Shown: piece by piece, positions 1-14,160 of the stretch
How positions within the stretch are numbered: position 1 is the first letter of the stretch
Layout: the number at the start of each line of letters is the position of its first letter
NCBI GenBank assembly: GCA_002841115.1
Contig: PHEC01000002.1
Span: forward strand, 1 to 64,000
Direction of reading: 5' to 3'
From: Alphaproteobacteria bacterium HGW-Alphaproteobacteria-6
GTDB lineage: Bacteria; Pseudomonadota; Alphaproteobacteria; Rhodobacterales; Rhodobacteraceae
DNA: 64,000 bases
Program-made: the position numbers and the translations under genes
Notes under the pieces: model-generated
Told to the model about the DNA's origin: nothing
Seen by the model: the letters and a program-made list of their open reading frames with translations, nothing else
Databases searched by the model: none

Positions 1-646
1 GCATCGTCGATGAAATGTGCGGCCCCCTCGAACAGGTTCCGCCCGCCGGTGTTCACGGTCTTTTCAAGGATTTCCGGATTGCCCAGCGGAAAATTCGACG
101 GCGACACGGTATCCAGCAATTGCCGCATCACGAAGCCGGCGCGCCGGGCATTCTGCCGGCGCAGGCCGCGCAGGTCCGAGGTTGCGGTATGCCACCAGTC
201 CTGCACACCCAGAAACCCCTGTTGCCAAAGCGCGAAAGGGGCCCTGTCCCATCCTTCATGCGACCAGCGCGTGTCATTCGGGCCGGGCGGGAACGGCTTT
301 TCCGGGCTCTGGCCCGCCCCGCCGGCAACGCCATATTGCACCAGCTTCAGCCAGTTGGCCTGCGCCCGCTCCATCAGTTCAAGTTGGCGGCCGGGTGCGC
401 GCGCCAGATGGATGGCCCAGTCGCTCCAGGCGTCGAGCATCGCATGCGGCGACATCCCGCCGGTCAGGCGCGCCAGGCTGGCCATGACGCCGCGGTCCAG
501 CGCCGCGTGGCGATGGCCATCGGGCGCGGCCGCGCCGGGCGCCGGCGCCGGCGGCGCAATCACCACCGGCAGGTGCGGCCGGCCTTGCGGCGCGGCGGAA
601 CCGGGTTCGGGTGGCGGCCGATCGGCGGTCTTGCGGGACTTGCGGG

Positions 647-650
<4 letters not shown>
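1..650 (-). CDS. phaC: class I poly(3-hydroxyalkanoate) synthase, N-terminal part (C-terminus beyond window)
   Basis: Minus strand open from ATG at 650 to the left edge; translation contains ...WSHEGWDRAPFALWQQGFLGVQDWWHTATSDLRGLRRQNARRAGFVMRQLLDTVSPSNFPLGNPEILEKTVNTGGRNLFEG, typical of the PhaC N-terminal domain. Missing from the ORF track because it has no stop in the window. Confidence 0.88.
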
Positions 651-2461
<1,811 letters not shown>

Positions 2462-2503
2462 CGGTCCTTTCCGTCTGTCTGCGGGCTTGGGATGGCGTGA
2501 CGA

Positions 2504-2752
2504 TCAGGCAGCCGTCGCCTCTTGCAGATAGGCAACGGCCTTGGCCGGGGTGGCAAGCCTGGCATAGTCGGCTTCGGGGATCGGCAGCCCGAAACGTCTA
2601 TGCAAGGCACTGACAAGATTAAGAAAATCCATCGAATCCAGACCAAGATCATCTTGCAGATGGTCGTTGTCACCCAGTGTTTCGGGGTCGATGTCGGGGG
2701 CGACGGCGGTCAGGTCGGCGATGAAGGCGGCGCGGATCTGGGTCGGGGTCAT
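2504..2752 (-). CDS. acyl carrier protein (phosphopantetheine-binding)
   Basis: 82 aa with LGLDSMDFLNLV (Ser carrier site); overlaps E2 stop by 4 bp. Confidence 0.9.
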   Translation of the reverse strand: MTPTQIRAAFIADLTAVAPDIDPETLGDNDHLQDDLGLDSMDFLNLVSALHRRFGLPIPEADYARLATPAKAVAYLQEATAA

Positions 2753-3984
2753 AGGGTTTCTGGCTCCTGCAGCAGCCGGTCGATCCCGGCGAGAAACAGC
2801 GCGCCACGGCGGCCGTCGCTGATCCGGTGGTCGGCGGCAAGGGTGATGGTCACGGCAAGCCGGGGCTGCACGATGCCCTCGCGCAGCATCGGCCTGAGGC
2901 GCGGCGCCCCGAAACCGACCAGCGCCACCTGCGGCGGATAGATCACGCCGAACAGCGCATCCACGCCGGTCTCGCCAAGGCTTGATACGGTGATCGTGCC
3001 TTGCGTGATCTCGCTCATCCGCAGGCGGCCGGTGCGGGTGCGGGCGACGATGTCGCGCATGGCCTCCATGATCGCGTCGGTATCCTTGTCTTGCGCGTCA
3101 AGGATCGCCGGGGCGATCAGCCCGCCGCCCCGCATCGCCACCGCAACCCCGCAGTGGACAGGGGCCGAGGGCGCAAAGGGATCGCTTTCGAAACGGCCGT
3201 TCAGTTCCGGCACCTTCGCCAGCGCCCGGACGGTGGCGCGGATCAGCAGCGCGCCGATCAGAAGCCGCCGGTCAGGGGTGCGGGCGGCGTTGGTTGCCGC
3301 AAGCCAGTCCTGCGCGGCCTGCAGATCGATCTCGTGGCCAAGGTAATAATGCGGGATCTCGCGCTTGGACCGCGACATGGCGGCGGCGATCGCGCGGCGC
3401 ATCTCGGCCATGTCAAGGCCGGGTTTGCCCTTCGGGGCCGGGGCGGGCGGCTGAGGCGCGGTCCCTGGCCCGGCATCGGCCTGACGGCCCACATCCGCCA
3501 GCAGGATCGCCCCTCCGGGGCCAGAACCTGCGATCTGGTCAAGCGGCAGCCCAAGCTCTGCCGCCCGCGACCGCGCCGCAGGCGATGCAAGGACCGCGCC
3601 GGTCGCCGCGGGTCGGGGCGGGGCGGCGGCGGGTTGTGCTGCGGGGGCCGGGGAAGAGGGGGCCGGGGCAGATCGGGCCGATCCTGCCGGGACGGGCGTC
3701 TCCGGGGCGGTCGGGGTTGCACTGGGGCGGGGGGCTTTCTCTGCCGCACCTGCCGTGCCTAGCCGTGCCAGCGGGGCGCCGACCGGCAGCGTCTGGCCCG
3801 GCTCGGCCAGAAGTTCCGTCACCTCGCCGGTCTCGAAGACCTCGATCTCGATCGCGCCCTTCTGGGTTTCCACGACCGCGACGACATCGCCGCGCGCGAC
3901 CCGGTCGCCGGGCTTGACCAGCCACTCGACCAGCGTGCCTTCCTCCATGTCGGCGCCAAGCGAGGGCATGGTGAAGATGCTCAT
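2749..3984 (-). CDS. 2-oxo acid dehydrogenase E2 (dihydrolipoamide acyltransferase)
   Basis: From internal ATG at 3984: lipoyl domain ([19 protein letters not shown]), Ala/Pro linker, E3-binding-like domain, catalytic domain ending [15 protein letters not shown]. The longer ORF to 4326 overlaps E1 and is probably an over-extension. Confidence 0.92.
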   Translation of the reverse strand: MSIFTMPSLGADMEEGTLVEWLVKPGDRVARGDVVAVVETQKGAIEIEVFETGEVTELLAEPGQTLPVGAPLARLGTAGAAEKAPRPSATPTAPETPVPAGSARSAPAPSSPAPAAQPAAAPPRPAATGAVLASPAARSRAAELGLPLDQIAGSGPGGAILLADVGRQADAGPGTAPQPPAPAPKGKPGLDMAEMRRAIAAAMSRSKREIPHYYLGHEIDLQAAQDWLAATNAARTPDRRLLIGALLIRATVRALAKVPELNGRFESDPFAPSAPVHCGVAVAMRGGGLIAPAILDAQDKDTDAIMEAMRDIVARTRTGRLRMSEITQGTITVSSLGETGVDALFGVIYPPQVALVGFGAPRLRPMLREGIVQPRLAVTITLAADHRISDGRRGALFLAGIDRLLQEPETL

Positions 3985-5975
3985 GGCACAACCCCCGCAA
4001 GCGCCTTGACCGCCGCGATGATGTCGGCGACCTGCGGTAGTGCCGCGGCTTCCAGATGCTTCGGGTAGGGCACCGGCACTTCGGCCGTGCAGACCCGGGC
4101 GACCGGTGCGTCGAGGTGCCAGAAGCACGCCTCCTGCAGCCGCGCGGCGATTTCCGCGGAAAGCGAGCCTGTGCGCCAGCCTTCGTCCACCACCACCGCG
4201 CGGCGGGTGCGCGTGACCGAGGCGACCAGCGTCGCCTCGTCCAGCGGGCGAAGGCTTCGCAGGTCGATCACCTCTGCCTCGATGCCTTCGCCGGCCAGCG
4301 CCTCGGCGGCCTCCAGCGCCTTCCACAGCGAATGGGACCAGGCGATCAGCGTCACGTCGCGCCCCGGACGGCGGATCACGGCGCGGTCGATATCCACCGC
4401 GCCCGCGTTCGCCGCGATCCGTCCGGCCATGTTGTAAAGCATGACATGCTCAAGGATGATCACCGGGTCCGGGTCTTGCAGCGCGGTCCAGAGCATCCCG
4501 CGGGCGTCTTCGAGCGTGGCGGGCGCCACCACCCGCAGGCCGGGAATATGGGCAAAGAACGCCTCAAGCGAATGCGAATGCTGGGCCGCCAGCTGGCGAC
4601 CGGCGCCGGTTGCCATGCGGATCACCAGGGGCACGCCGAACTGCCCGGCCGACATGTGCCGGATGGTGGCGGCGGTGTTGAGGATCTGGTCCAGCGCCAG
4701 CAGCGAGAAGTTGACCGTCATGATCTCGACGATCGGGCGCGTGCCGACCAGCGCCGCGCCGATGCCCGCGCCGGTGAAAGCGGATTCGGACAGTGGCGTG
4801 TCGCGGATCCGGTCGGGTCCGAATTCGGCCAGAAGACCCATCGAGACGGCATAGCAGCCACCATAGGCGCCGATGTCCTCGCCCATCATGAACACGCGGT
4901 CGTCGCGCAGCAGTGCCTCGGTGATCGCCTGCCGGCAACATTCGCGATAGGTGATGTCGACGGGCGGCGCCGGGCTGGCCGGTTCGGGTGGTGCCGGCCG
5001 GGTCTCGGCCACCACATGGCGCAAGAGGTCCTCGACCGGCTCCCACGGGGCCTGTTCGCAGGCGGCGACGGCGTTGGCGATCTGGGCCTCGACCTCGGCC
5101 TCGATCGCCTCGACCTCGCCTTGATGCATCAGGTTGTTGTCGAGAAGCCAGCCCTGAAAGCGGGCGATGGGCGAGCGCTTGCGCCATTCGGCGACCTCAG
5201 CCTTGTCGCGGTATTTCTCGGTGTCGAACATCGAATGGGGCCGCGTGCGATAGGTGCGACATTCCAGGAACTGCGGGCCGGCGCCCGCGCGGATCGCATC
5301 GACCAGCCGCCGGGTAGCGGCCTCGACTGCCACCACATCGTTGCCATCCACGCTTTCGGCCGGCATGCCGTAGCTGGCGGCGCGCGGCACGAAATCGGTA
5401 TTGGCCTGCACCCGCGCCACCGCCGACCCCATCGCGTAAAGGTTGTTTTCCAGCACGAACAGGACCGGCAGTGTCCACAGCGCGGCGAGGTTCATCGCCT
5501 CGTGAAATTCACCCTCGGCCAGCGCACCGTCGCCGAAAAAGCAGGCGGTGACCCGGTCCTGCCCCAGCATCCGGTCGCCAAGGCCGAGGCCCACCGCCAG
5601 CGGCAGCCCGCCACCGACGATGGCATTGCCGCCGTAAAGGTTGGTCTCGGCGTCGAAAAAGTGCATCGATCCGCCGCGCCCGCCCGCGCAGCCGGTGGCC
5701 TTGCCATACATCTCGGCCAGCGCCGATTCCATGCTGACGCCGCGCGCCAGCGCATGGCCGTGTTCGCGGTAGGTCGAGACGACCCGGTCGCGCGCCTCCA
5801 GGGCCGCCGAGACCCCGACCGCCACCGCCTCCTCGCCGTCGTAAAGGTGCAGGAAGCCGCGGATCTTTTCCTGTGTGTAAAGCTGATGGCAGGCCTCCTC
5901 GAAGCGGCGGATGCGGATCATCCCGCGCAGCAGGTCGCGCACATGGCCATGGTCCAGTTTCACCCGTTCGGTCAT
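3981..5975 (-). CDS. fused E1 alpha-beta pyruvate/acetoin-type 2-oxo acid dehydrogenase
   Basis: 664 aa; alpha half with ThDP region ([33 protein letters not shown]) continuous with beta half ([38 protein letters not shown]). Confidence 0.93.
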   Translation of the reverse strand: MTERVKLDHGHVRDLLRGMIRIRRFEEACHQLYTQEKIRGFLHLYDGEEAVAVGVSAALEARDRVVSTYREHGHALARGVSMESALAEMYGKATGCAGGRGGSMHFFDAETNLYGGNAIVGGGLPLAVGLGLGDRMLGQDRVTACFFGDGALAEGEFHEAMNLAALWTLPVLFVLENNLYAMGSAVARVQANTDFVPRAASYGMPAESVDGNDVVAVEAATRRLVDAIRAGAGPQFLECRTYRTRPHSMFDTEKYRDKAEVAEWRKRSPIARFQGWLLDNNLMHQGEVEAIEAEVEAQIANAVAACEQAPWEPVEDLLRHVVAETRPAPPEPASPAPPVDITYRECCRQAITEALLRDDRVFMMGEDIGAYGGCYAVSMGLLAEFGPDRIRDTPLSESAFTGAGIGAALVGTRPIVEIMTVNFSLLALDQILNTAATIRHMSAGQFGVPLVIRMATGAGRQLAAQHSHSLEAFFAHIPGLRVVAPATLEDARGMLWTALQDPDPVIILEHVMLYNMAGRIAANAGAVDIDRAVIRRPGRDVTLIAWSHSLWKALEAAEALAGEGIEAEVIDLRSLRPLDEATLVASVTRTRRAVVVDEGWRTGSLSAEIAARLQEACFWHLDAPVARVCTAEVPVPYPKHLEAAALPQVADIIAAVKALAGVVP

Positions 5976-7693
5976 CTCGCATCCCCCTCCAGAGTGGACA
6001 GATCGCCCTCGGGCAGGCCGAGTTCGCGGGCGCGCAACAGCCGCCGCATGATCTTGCCGGAGCGTGTGCGCGGCAGGCTGTCGCGAAAGACGATCTCGCG
6101 CGGGGCGACGGCGGGGCCGAGGCGCTTTCGGGCATGGCCGCGCAACTCGCGCTCAAGCGCCTCGCCGGCCTCGAACCCGGCCTTGAGCGTGACGAAGGCC
6201 TTGACCACCTCGCCCGCCGTCTCGTCGGGAATGCCGATCACCGCGGCCTCGGCCACGGCGGGGTGTTCGATCAGCGCGCTTTCCACCTCGAACGGGCCGA
6301 TCAGGTGGCCCGAGGACTTGATCAGGTCGTCCGCCCGCCCGACGAACCAGTAATAGCCGTCGCTGTCGCGCATCGCGAGATCGCCGGTCAGATACCATCC
6401 GCCGGCAAAGCATTTCGCATAGCGTTCCGGCTGACCAAGATAGGCGCGCATCATCGAGGGCCAGCCGGGGCGCAGCGCCAGTTCGCCGATCGCCCCGTCG
6501 GGCAGTTCGGTGACGGTCTCGCCGTCGCGGGCCACGATCCCGGCGGTGATTCCCGGCAGGGGCTTGCCCATCGCGCCGGGGCGGATGTCCATCTCGGCAG
6601 TGTTGGCGATCATGATGCCGCCGGTCTCGGACTGCCACCAGTTGTCGTGGAAGGGCAGGCCAAGGACGTCCCGGCCCCAGATCACGCACTCGGCGTTCAG
6701 CGGCTCGCCGACCGATGCCAGGAAGCGCAGCGCCGAAAGGTCGCGGCCGGCCGCCGCCTCGTTCCCCGCCCGCATCATCATGCGGATCGCGGTCGGCGCG
6801 GTGTACCAGACCTGCACCCTTTCCCGCTCGAGGATCGTGTACCAGCGCTCCAGCTCGAATTCCGCCTCGTCCACCACCATGGTCGCGCGGTTGCACAGGG
6901 GCGAGATGATGCCATAGCTCATCCCCGTCACCCAGCCCGGATCGGCGGTGCACCAGTAGATGTCGCCCGGCCGCAGGTCGAGCGCGAGGCGCCCGGTCTC
7001 GGCATGGGCGACAACGGCCTGATGCACATGCACGACGCCCTTCGGCAGGCCGGTCGTGCCCGAGGTGAAGTGCAACAGCGCCATGTCCTCGGCCAGCGTC
7101 GGATGGGTCTCGAAGCGGTCGGGGGCCGCCGCCATCGCCGGGCCAAGCGCGACGCAGCCTTCGGGCGCGGTGTCGCCGATGATCAGCACCAGCCTCAGCC
7201 CCGGCATCTCGGCCCGCCAGTCGGCGACCTTGCGGCGGTATTGCGTCTCGGTGGTGACCAGCACGGATGCGCCGCCGATCTTCATCCGCGCCCGCACCGG
7301 TTCCGGGCCGAAGGCGGCGAAAAGCGGGCTGACCACCACCCCGGCCTTCATCGCGCCCAAAGTGGCGGCATAAAGCGCCGGCACCCGACCGGACAGAAGA
7401 AACATCACCGCGCCCGGCCCGATGCCATGGGCACGCAGCACATGGGCAAAGCGCGCGGCGTCGGCGGCCAGGTCGGCGTAGCTCAACACGCGGCGCTCGC
7501 CCTCGCGCCCCAGCCAGATCAGCGCCGGCTGCGCGCCATGGCCTGCGGCAACATGCCGGTCCACCGCCTCATGCGCGATGTTCAGCCCGCCGCCGGGCAG
7601 GCCCGCCAGCCGCGCCCGCGCCGCGTCCCAGCCGGTCGGCAACGGCTTGCGGCCATCTTGCCGGACGGTCTTGGCAATGATTGCTCGGGTCAT
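5972..7693 (-). CDS. AMP-forming acetate/acyl-CoA ligase
   Basis: From ATG 7693 (preceded by GAGGAGGGGG RBS): [29 protein letters not shown]-terminal [10 protein letters not shown] lysine motif. Confidence 0.92.
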   Translation of the reverse strand: MTRAIIAKTVRQDGRKPLPTGWDAARARLAGLPGGGLNIAHEAVDRHVAAGHGAQPALIWLGREGERRVLSYADLAADAARFAHVLRAHGIGPGAVMFLLSGRVPALYAATLGAMKAGVVVSPLFAAFGPEPVRARMKIGGASVLVTTETQYRRKVADWRAEMPGLRLVLIIGDTAPEGCVALGPAMAAAPDRFETHPTLAEDMALLHFTSGTTGLPKGVVHVHQAVVAHAETGRLALDLRPGDIYWCTADPGWVTGMSYGIISPLCNRATMVVDEAEFELERWYTILERERVQVWYTAPTAIRMMMRAGNEAAAGRDLSALRFLASVGEPLNAECVIWGRDVLGLPFHDNWWQSETGGIMIANTAEMDIRPGAMGKPLPGITAGIVARDGETVTELPDGAIGELALRPGWPSMMRAYLGQPERYAKCFAGGWYLTGDLAMRDSDGYYWFVGRADDLIKSSGHLIGPFEVESALIEHPAVAEAAVIGIPDETAGEVVKAFVTLKAGFEAGEALERELRGHARKRLGPAVAPREIVFRDSLPRTRSGKIMRRLLRARELGLPEGDLSTLEGDAR

Positions 7694-7801
7694 GGCCCCC
7701 TCCTCGGTCGCCAGTGAAGCCTTGCCGCCCCCTGCCTGCCCGCCCGGGTCCTGCCCAGGGGGGGGCCACAAGGATGATCGACCACCGCATCCGCCCTGTC
7801 G

Positions 7802-7815
7802 TTGATTCAGGTCAT
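7802..7815 (-). promoter_or_regulatory. FNR/FixK-type box candidate upstream of the CoA-ligase gene
   Basis: TTGAT-tcag-GTCAT, one mismatch from TTGA(T/C)-N4-(A/G)TCAA, ~110 bp upstream of the CoA-ligase start. Confidence 0.45.
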
Positions 7816-7857
7816 GCCGCCTCGCAAGAATTGTGATCTCTCTGCGGGGCCCTTCCA

Positions 7858-7878
7858 ATCCGGCCCGCCAGGCCGGAT
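7858..7878. other. perfect hairpin ATCCGGCC-cgcca-GGCCGGAT directly after the P-type ATPase stop
   Basis: 8-bp perfect inverted repeat, 5-nt loop; no clear T tract. Confidence 0.5.
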
Positions 7879-7882
7879 GTCC

Positions 7883-10490
7883 TTATCCGCGCAGCACAAG
7901 CCTGATCTGCTTTTCGATCTCGATGATGGCGAAGAAGGCCACACCGATGGCGATGATCAGCACACCCTCCGCGATGGGCACCGGCTCGGTTCCAAGGATC
8001 GTCTGGAACGGCGGCAGGTAGGTCACGGCGAGTTGCGCGGCGGTGATGGTGGCGACCACGATCCAGATCACCGGCGTTCCGCGCAGCGCCGACCAGGTCA
8101 GCGAGGTGCCGTGGATGTTGCGGATGAAGAACAGATGGAAGATCTCCAGCACCACGAGCAGGTTCATCGCCATGGTCCGGGCCAGCACCACGGAATGGCC
8201 GCGGTCGATGGCATAGGTGAAGATGCCGAAGACGGCGGCAAGAAACAGCAGCGCGACCATCACCACATGCCAGACCAGTCCGCCCGACAGGATCGGCGCG
8301 TTGCGACGGCGGGGCGGGCGCGCCATGGTGCCGGCCTCGGTCGGCTCGAAGGCCAGCGCGATGCCCAGCGTGATGCCGGTGATCAGGTTGATCCACAGGA
8401 TCTGCACCGCCGTGATCGGCAGGGCAAGGCCCAGCAGAAGCGCCAGAACGATGGTCATCGACTCGCCCGCATTGGTGGGAAGGGTCCAGCCGATCACCTT
8501 TTTAAGGTTGTCATAGACCGTCCGCCCCTCGCGCACGGCGGCGGCAATGCTGGCGAAGTTGTCGTCGGCCAGCACCAGATCGGCGGCCTCCTTTGCGGCC
8601 TCCGATCCCTTGAGGCCCATGGCAATGCCCGCATCGGCACGCTTCAGCGCCGGGGCGTCATTCACCCCGTCGCCGGTCATCGCGACCGACAGGCCGTTTG
8701 CCTGAAGCGCCGTGACCAGCCGCAGCTTGTGTTCGGGGCTGGTGCGGGCGAAGACATCGACACCGGCCACCTCCAGCGCCAGTTGCGCATCGTCCAGCTT
8801 GTCAAGATCGGTCCCGGTCAGAACCCGGTGCGGGTTTGCCAGGCCGATCCGCTCGGCAATGGCGGCGGCGGTGCCGGCATGGTCGCCGGTGATCATCTTC
8901 ACCCCGATGCCCGCCAGGCGGCACTCGGCGACGGCCGCGATGGCCTCGGGCCGCGGCGGGTCGATGAGGCCGACAAGACCGAGGAAGGTCAAGCCCCGGT
9001 CCAGCGCCTCGGCGTCGATCCGCAGGCCGGTCTCTGCCCGTTCGGCCAGCGCCAGAACCCGCAATCCCTGACGGGCCAGCGCCTCGGCGCGGTCGTGCCA
9101 GTGGTGCCGGTCGATGCCGCCGCACATCCGCAGCACCCGTTCCGGCGCGCCCTTCACCAGGGTGACGCGACCGGCCGGGCCGTCGGTCAGCACCGCCATG
9201 AAGCGGTGGCGGCTGTCGAAGGGAATGGTGTCATGCCGCGGCGGCGCCGGATGATCCTGTCCCGCCTTGGCCGCAAAGGCCAGCAGCGCGCCCTCCATCG
9301 GGTCACCCTCGACGGCCCAGTGACCGTCGCGGCGGTGAAGGGCGGCATCGTTGCAGCCGGCGGCCGCGCGGGCCAGCCGCGACAGGTCGCCGGCAGGGGT
9401 GACCGTGCCTTCGGGGGCATAGCCTTCGCCGGTGATGGCGAAGGCGCCCTCGGGCGTCTCGGCCGCGGCGACCACCATCTCGTTGCGGGTCAGCGTCCCG
9501 GTCTTGTCGGTGCAGATGACCGAGACCGAGCCGATCGCCTCGATCGCCGGAAGCCGGCGGACGATGGCATTGCGCCGCGCCATCGCCTGCACGCCGATGG
9601 CCAGCGTGATGGTCATCACCGCCGGCAGGCCCTCGGGAATGGCGGCGACGGCGAAGCCGACCACGGCCATGAACATCTCGGCGAATTCGTGGTGGCCGAC
9701 AAAATAGCCATAGACCAGCAACAGCCCGGAAACGAGCAGGATCAGGAACGACAGCCAGCGCGCGAAATGATCCATCTGCGCGACCAGCGGGGTGGTCAGC
9801 CGCTCGACCCCGGCCAGCAGCCCGCCGATCCGCCCGATCTCGGTTGCCGGCCCGGTCGCCACCACCAGCCCGCGCGCGGTCCCTTGCGTGACCAGCGTGC
9901 CCGACCACAGCATCGACTGCCGGTCGCCCAGTGCCGCATCGCGGGCAACCGGCGCCAGGGTCTTCTCCACCGGCACCGATTCGCCGGTCAGGATCGCTTC
10001 CTGCGCGGCGAGGCCGCGCGCCTCGATCACCCGCAGGTCGGCGGGCACCTTGTCGCCCGCTTCCAGTTGCACGATGTCGCCCGGCACCAGATCGGCGGCG
10101 TCGAGGCCGGTCCGCCTCCGGTCGCGCAAGACCGCCGCGCGCGGGGCAAGGATTCCGCGGATCGCCGCCATCGCGGCCTCGGCCTTGCCTTCCTGCAGAT
10201 AGCCGATCACCGCATTGGCCAGAACCACGGCAAGGATCACCCCGGTATCGATCCAGTGCTGCAACACCCCGGTCACCGCGGCGGCGCCCAGCAGCACATA
10301 GATCAGCACATTGTGGAACTGTGCCACAAAGCGCAGGACCGGCCCGCGCGCCCTCGCTGCGGGCAGGCGGTTCGGCCCGTGTTCGGCCAGCCGGCGCGCC
10401 GCTTCGGCGCCGGTCAGGCCATCGGGCCCGGACGCCAGCTGTGCCAGGCAGGCTTGGGCGGTTTCGGCGTGCGGATCGGTCAAGGGCATC
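7883..10490 (-). CDS. cation-transporting P-type ATPase (Ca2+/Mg2+ PacL-like)
   Basis: From ATG 10490 ([18 protein letters not shown]...): DKTGTLT phosphorylation motif, [27 protein letters not shown]-terminal TM region. Confidence 0.92.
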
Positions 10491-10574
10491 GGCTTGGGTC
10501 CTGTCGGTGGTGTTGCGGGTGGGGGCGCCGCACCGGTTCGACTGGTCGCGCCATGGTCGGTCCTTTCTGGTGTC

Positions 10575-11786
10575 CTATCCGCCGTCGCGCTCGGTGACCG
10601 GGATGGCGTCGACCACGGCATCGCCCGGATGGGTGACGACGATCTCGCCCTCTGCCAGACCGTCCCGGACCTCGGCGAAGCGGTCGTTGCGCCGGCCCAG
10701 CGTGACCGTCCGCCGCACCGCCCGGTCATTCTCGACCACGAAGACCGACCAGGCGGCGCCGCTGCGGAAGGTGGCCGACAGCGGCACTTGCAGCACGCGG
10801 TCGCCCTGCCATTCGATGATCCGCAGATATACCGAGAAGCCGTCGCCCAGCCCGGCCCTTGCCTCTGGGGGCGAGGTGATGTCGAACAGCGCATCGACCC
10901 GCTGTTCCTCGATCCCCAGGGCCGACACCTTGGTTCGCGCAACCGGTTCGATCCGGGTCAGCCGCGCCGCAAGAGCCGGCTCGCCACCCCAGCGCTCGAT
11001 GATCGCCTCGGCGCCGGCCGGCAGGCGGACGGCATCCGCCGACAGCAGCTCCGCCACGATCTCGAGGTCGGCGGGATCGCCGACGGTCGCCAGCCGGGCG
11101 CCGGCGGCCACCGGTCGCGCGCTGATCGTGTCGACGTCCAGCACCACGCCGTCCACCGGGGCGGTCAGGGTCACGCAACAGGAGGCGGCCGCGAAGGCCG
11201 CGTCATCCGGCTCGATCATCGCCGCCTCGGCGCGGGCCAGCCCGCTTGCCGCCATGCTGACGCGGGCGCGCGCGTTCTCGACCGCGGTGGTCGCGATGGA
11301 CAGCACTTGTGTCGCGTCCTCCAGCTGGGTCAGGCTGGCCACGTTGCGCTCGGCCAGGCTGCGGGTGCGGTCGAAATGGGTCTGTGCATGGGTGCGTTCC
11401 TGCTCCAGCCGGGTCAGGTCGGTCCTGGCCACGTCAAGGGCGGCTCTGGCCTCGTTGATGGCGGCGCCGGCCTGCAATCGGCTGCGGGCATCCAGCAGGC
11501 TCGGGGCGATCGGGTCGACGACTGCTATGACGGTTTCGCCGCCGGTCACCGGGTCGCCGACCTCGACCGGCGAGCGCCGCGCCACGCCGGAAATCGGCGC
11601 CGCGACCTCGTAGATCTCGCGGATGCGGGTGCGCCCCTCGATGTCGACGGTGACCTGCATCGGCCCGCGTTCGATGCGGACCGTATCCACCGGCACCGGG
11701 TCGGTGCGAAAGCCGACATAGACCAGGCCGCCGACAAGCGCGGCCGCGGTGGCAATGGCCAGGAAGGTGCGGGTGCTTGACGGCAT
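10575..11786 (-). CDS. HlyD/MacA-family efflux periplasmic adaptor
   Basis: 403 aa, N-terminal TM anchor, biotinyl-lipoyl-like and barrel segments, next to FtsX permease. Confidence 0.85.
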   Translation of the reverse strand: MPSSTRTFLAIATAAALVGGLVYVGFRTDPVPVDTVRIERGPMQVTVDIEGRTRIREIYEVAAPISGVARRSPVEVGDPVTGGETVIAVVDPIAPSLLDARSRLQAGAAINEARAALDVARTDLTRLEQERTHAQTHFDRTRSLAERNVASLTQLEDATQVLSIATTAVENARARVSMAASGLARAEAAMIEPDDAAFAAASCCVTLTAPVDGVVLDVDTISARPVAAGARLATVGDPADLEIVAELLSADAVRLPAGAEAIIERWGGEPALAARLTRIEPVARTKVSALGIEEQRVDALFDITSPPEARAGLGDGFSVYLRIIEWQGDRVLQVPLSATFRSGAAWSVFVVENDRAVRRTVTLGRRNDRFAEVRDGLAEGEIVVTHPGDAVVDAIPVTERDGG

Positions 11787-11790
11787 CGGT

Positions 11791-14160
11791 TCACTCTCTC
11801 GTCTTCATCGCGGATACCAGATCGAGGTTGTCCAGCCGACGCCGGACGATCAGGACCGATCCCAGCGCGGCCGCCAGAACGACCAGGCTGGCGCGTGCAT
11901 GGGTGGCGGGCGTCAGCACCAGCGGGATGCGGTAGAGGTCGCTGGAAAACCCCGAGGTCATCGCCCAGGCCAGCAGGCGCCCGATCCCCCAGCCGAGGGG
12001 CTGGGCCAGCAGCGCCAGCAGCATCGTCTCGCCGACCAGGATGTAGGAGACCTGGCCGCGCGTGAACCCCAGAATCCGCAACGAGGCCAGTTCGCGCGCC
12101 CGTTCCGACATCTGGATCCGTGCGCCATTATAGGCGACCCCGACCGTGATCAGCACCGCGATGGTGATGTAGACCGTCGTCATGATGGTGATGTTGCGGC
12201 TGATGGTGTCCTGAAAGGACCGCCGCGCCTCGGTCAGCATGTTGGTCGCGGCAAGGTTCGGGATGCCCTTCAGGGCGGCGTGCAGATCGGGCAGGGCGGC
12301 ATCGTCCAGCGTGACATTGGCCATCGTCACCTGGGTCGCCTGATCGAACAGCCGATCAAGATAGGCCAGGTCGACATGGGCCCCCAGCCCGAAATACTGG
12401 GTGACCAGCCCGGTCACCCGGATCCGGTAGGTGCCGCGCCTGCCGGTCAGGAATTCTGCCTCGACCTCGTCGCCCGGCGCCAGCCGCAACTGCGACGCCA
12501 GGGTTTCCGACAGGACGATGCCGCCGGGCGGGGTCTGCACCACCCTGCCGGAGCGGTCGATCACCCGGCCGAGATCCGCACCGGGAAACCGCGCCTCGAT
12601 CGGGACGCGCTTTTCGAACTGGCCGTTGCGCAGGATGGCGGCGTGGGCCTGCTGGCCCTCGACCTGCAGCACGCCGGGCAGGCGCGCCACATCGCGGATG
12701 ATGTCCAGCGGCGCCGGGTTGGTGAACACCAGAACCGCGTCCTGCCGATTCGAGCGGGTGAAGGCATGGTCGATCAGTTCGTCCAGCGAATCGACGATGA
12801 AGGACGAGGCCATCACCGCCGCCACCGCCAGCGCCAGACCCAGCGCCGTCATCGCCGAGCGCAGCGGCCAGCGCGTCAGGCTGCGCAGGATCATCACCGT
12901 CGGCTGGCTTGGCCGCGCCCGCGCCATCGCCGCGTCGATCCAGGTCCGGCGGAATCGCGGCGGCGCCGGCGGCTGCATCGCGACGGCAGGCGACAGGCGC
13001 GCCGCCGCCAGTGCGGAGCGCGCGGCCCCGACCGTGGTGGCGACAACCGCCATCCCGCCCGACAGGCCGTAGACCCAGGAGGGGACGCGAAAGATCAGGA
13101 AGGGGAAGTCGAAGAAGGCGACGTAAAGCTCGGCCATCCCGCGTGCCAGCCAGGTGCCGGTGGCCCAGCCGATGCCGATGCCGGCCACGGCGATCAGGCC
13201 GGCCAGCATCAGATAATGGATGCAGACCTCGACATCCGAATAGCCCAGCGCCTTCAGAAGGCCGATCTCGCCGCGTTCCAGCGTCACGATACGGCCCAGG
13301 ACCATCGCGACCAGAAACGCCGAGATCGCAAAGAACACCGGCGGCAGCACCAGCGCCATGCTGCGCAACTGCTGGATCTCGGCGTCGATGAAACTGTTGG
13401 AGACCTGCCGGTCGCGGCCATGCGCCCCAAGCCCGCCGTAGGGCGCCAGGCTGTCGTCCACCGCATCCAGTACCGGCTGCAACCGCGCCTGCCGGTCCAG
13501 GGTCAGCGTCAGGTCGTTGAACGCCCCCGCCATGTCAAAGGCCGCCGCCACCGTCTCGCGCTGCATCCACAGGATGGCGAAGCCGCGGTTGTCGGGCATC
13601 ATCGCGCCCGGCCCCAGGGTATAGATGAATTCGGGCGACAGCAGGGTTCCGGTGATGGTCAGCATCCGCTTGCGCCCGTTCAGGTTGGCCGCGATCCGGT
13701 CGCCCGGCTGCAACCGGTTGGCCAGAGCGAAGGGCTGGTTCACCGCAACCTCGAAGCCCGTCTCGGGCAGCCGTCCCGAGCGCAGGACCGGAACATTCAG
13801 CAAGGGCGCGCCGTGATCGGGCAGGGACAGCAGGCGCCCGACCGCCGCCCTGTCCAGCCCCGGCACATCAAGGATCACATCGCCGGCGATCCGCGCCTCG
13901 ACCGTCTGCACCCCGTCGATCCGCGCCAGGTCGCGCAGAAGGCCCAGCGGCGCCCGCCGCGCCGAGGCGAAGACATCGGCAAAGCGGTTGCGCTCGTAAT
14001 AGGCGGTCCGGGTCTGGTCCAGGGCGCGGTACATGCCCAGCGAGGTCAGAAGGATCGCCACCCCGCAGGCCAGCACCAGCGCAATCGCCAGCGCCTGCGC
14101 CCAGAGCCTGCGGAAATCCCGGATCAGCTTGCGGTCGATGGCGTGCATGGCGATCACCAC
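11791..14160 (-). CDS. ABC transporter permease with two FtsX-like domains
   Basis: 789 aa, duplicated FtsX/MacB-type TM architecture; start GTG 14160 or ATG 14148. Confidence 0.88.
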   Translation of the reverse strand: MVIAMHAIDRKLIRDFRRLWAQALAIALVLACGVAILLTSLGMYRALDQTRTAYYERNRFADVFASARRAPLGLLRDLARIDGVQTVEARIAGDVILDVPGLDRAAVGRLLSLPDHGAPLLNVPVLRSGRLPETGFEVAVNQPFALANRLQPGDRIAANLNGRKRMLTITGTLLSPEFIYTLGPGAMMPDNRGFAILWMQRETVAAAFDMAGAFNDLTLTLDRQARLQPVLDAVDDSLAPYGGLGAHGRDRQVSNSFIDAEIQQLRSMALVLPPVFFAISAFLVAMVLGRIVTLERGEIGLLKALGYSDVEVCIHYLMLAGLIAVAGIGIGWATGTWLARGMAELYVAFFDFPFLIFRVPSWVYGLSGGMAVVATTVGAARSALAAARLSPAVAMQPPAPPRFRRTWIDAAMARARPSQPTVMILRSLTRWPLRSAMTALGLALAVAAVMASSFIVDSLDELIDHAFTRSNRQDAVLVFTNPAPLDIIRDVARLPGVLQVEGQQAHAAILRNGQFEKRVPIEARFPGADLGRVIDRSGRVVQTPPGGIVLSETLASQLRLAPGDEVEAEFLTGRRGTYRIRVTGLVTQYFGLGAHVDLAYLDRLFDQATQVTMANVTLDDAALPDLHAALKGIPNLAATNMLTEARRSFQDTISRNITIMTTVYITIAVLITVGVAYNGARIQMSERARELASLRILGFTRGQVSYILVGETMLLALLAQPLGWGIGRLLAWAMTSGFSSDLYRIPLVLTPATHARASLVVLAAALGSVLIVRRRLDNLDLVSAMKTRE

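Noticed and set aside
2749-4326. 525-aa version of E2 starting at 4326
   Set aside because: N-terminal extension overlaps E1 beta by ~345 bp and reads as low-complexity; the lipoyl domain start at 3984 with 4-bp overlap is preferred.
7858-7878. Rho-independent terminator call after the P-type ATPase
   Set aside because: Good stem but no T-rich tail, so reported only as a hairpin.
7802-10597. 931-aa plus-strand ORF (and 4056..6353, 11749..14223, 15710..17887, 18930..21182, 58872..60431, 60425..62260)
   Set aside because: Long ORFs exactly antisense to well-supported genes; His/Arg/Gln/Gly-rich compositions typical of high-GC shadow frames.
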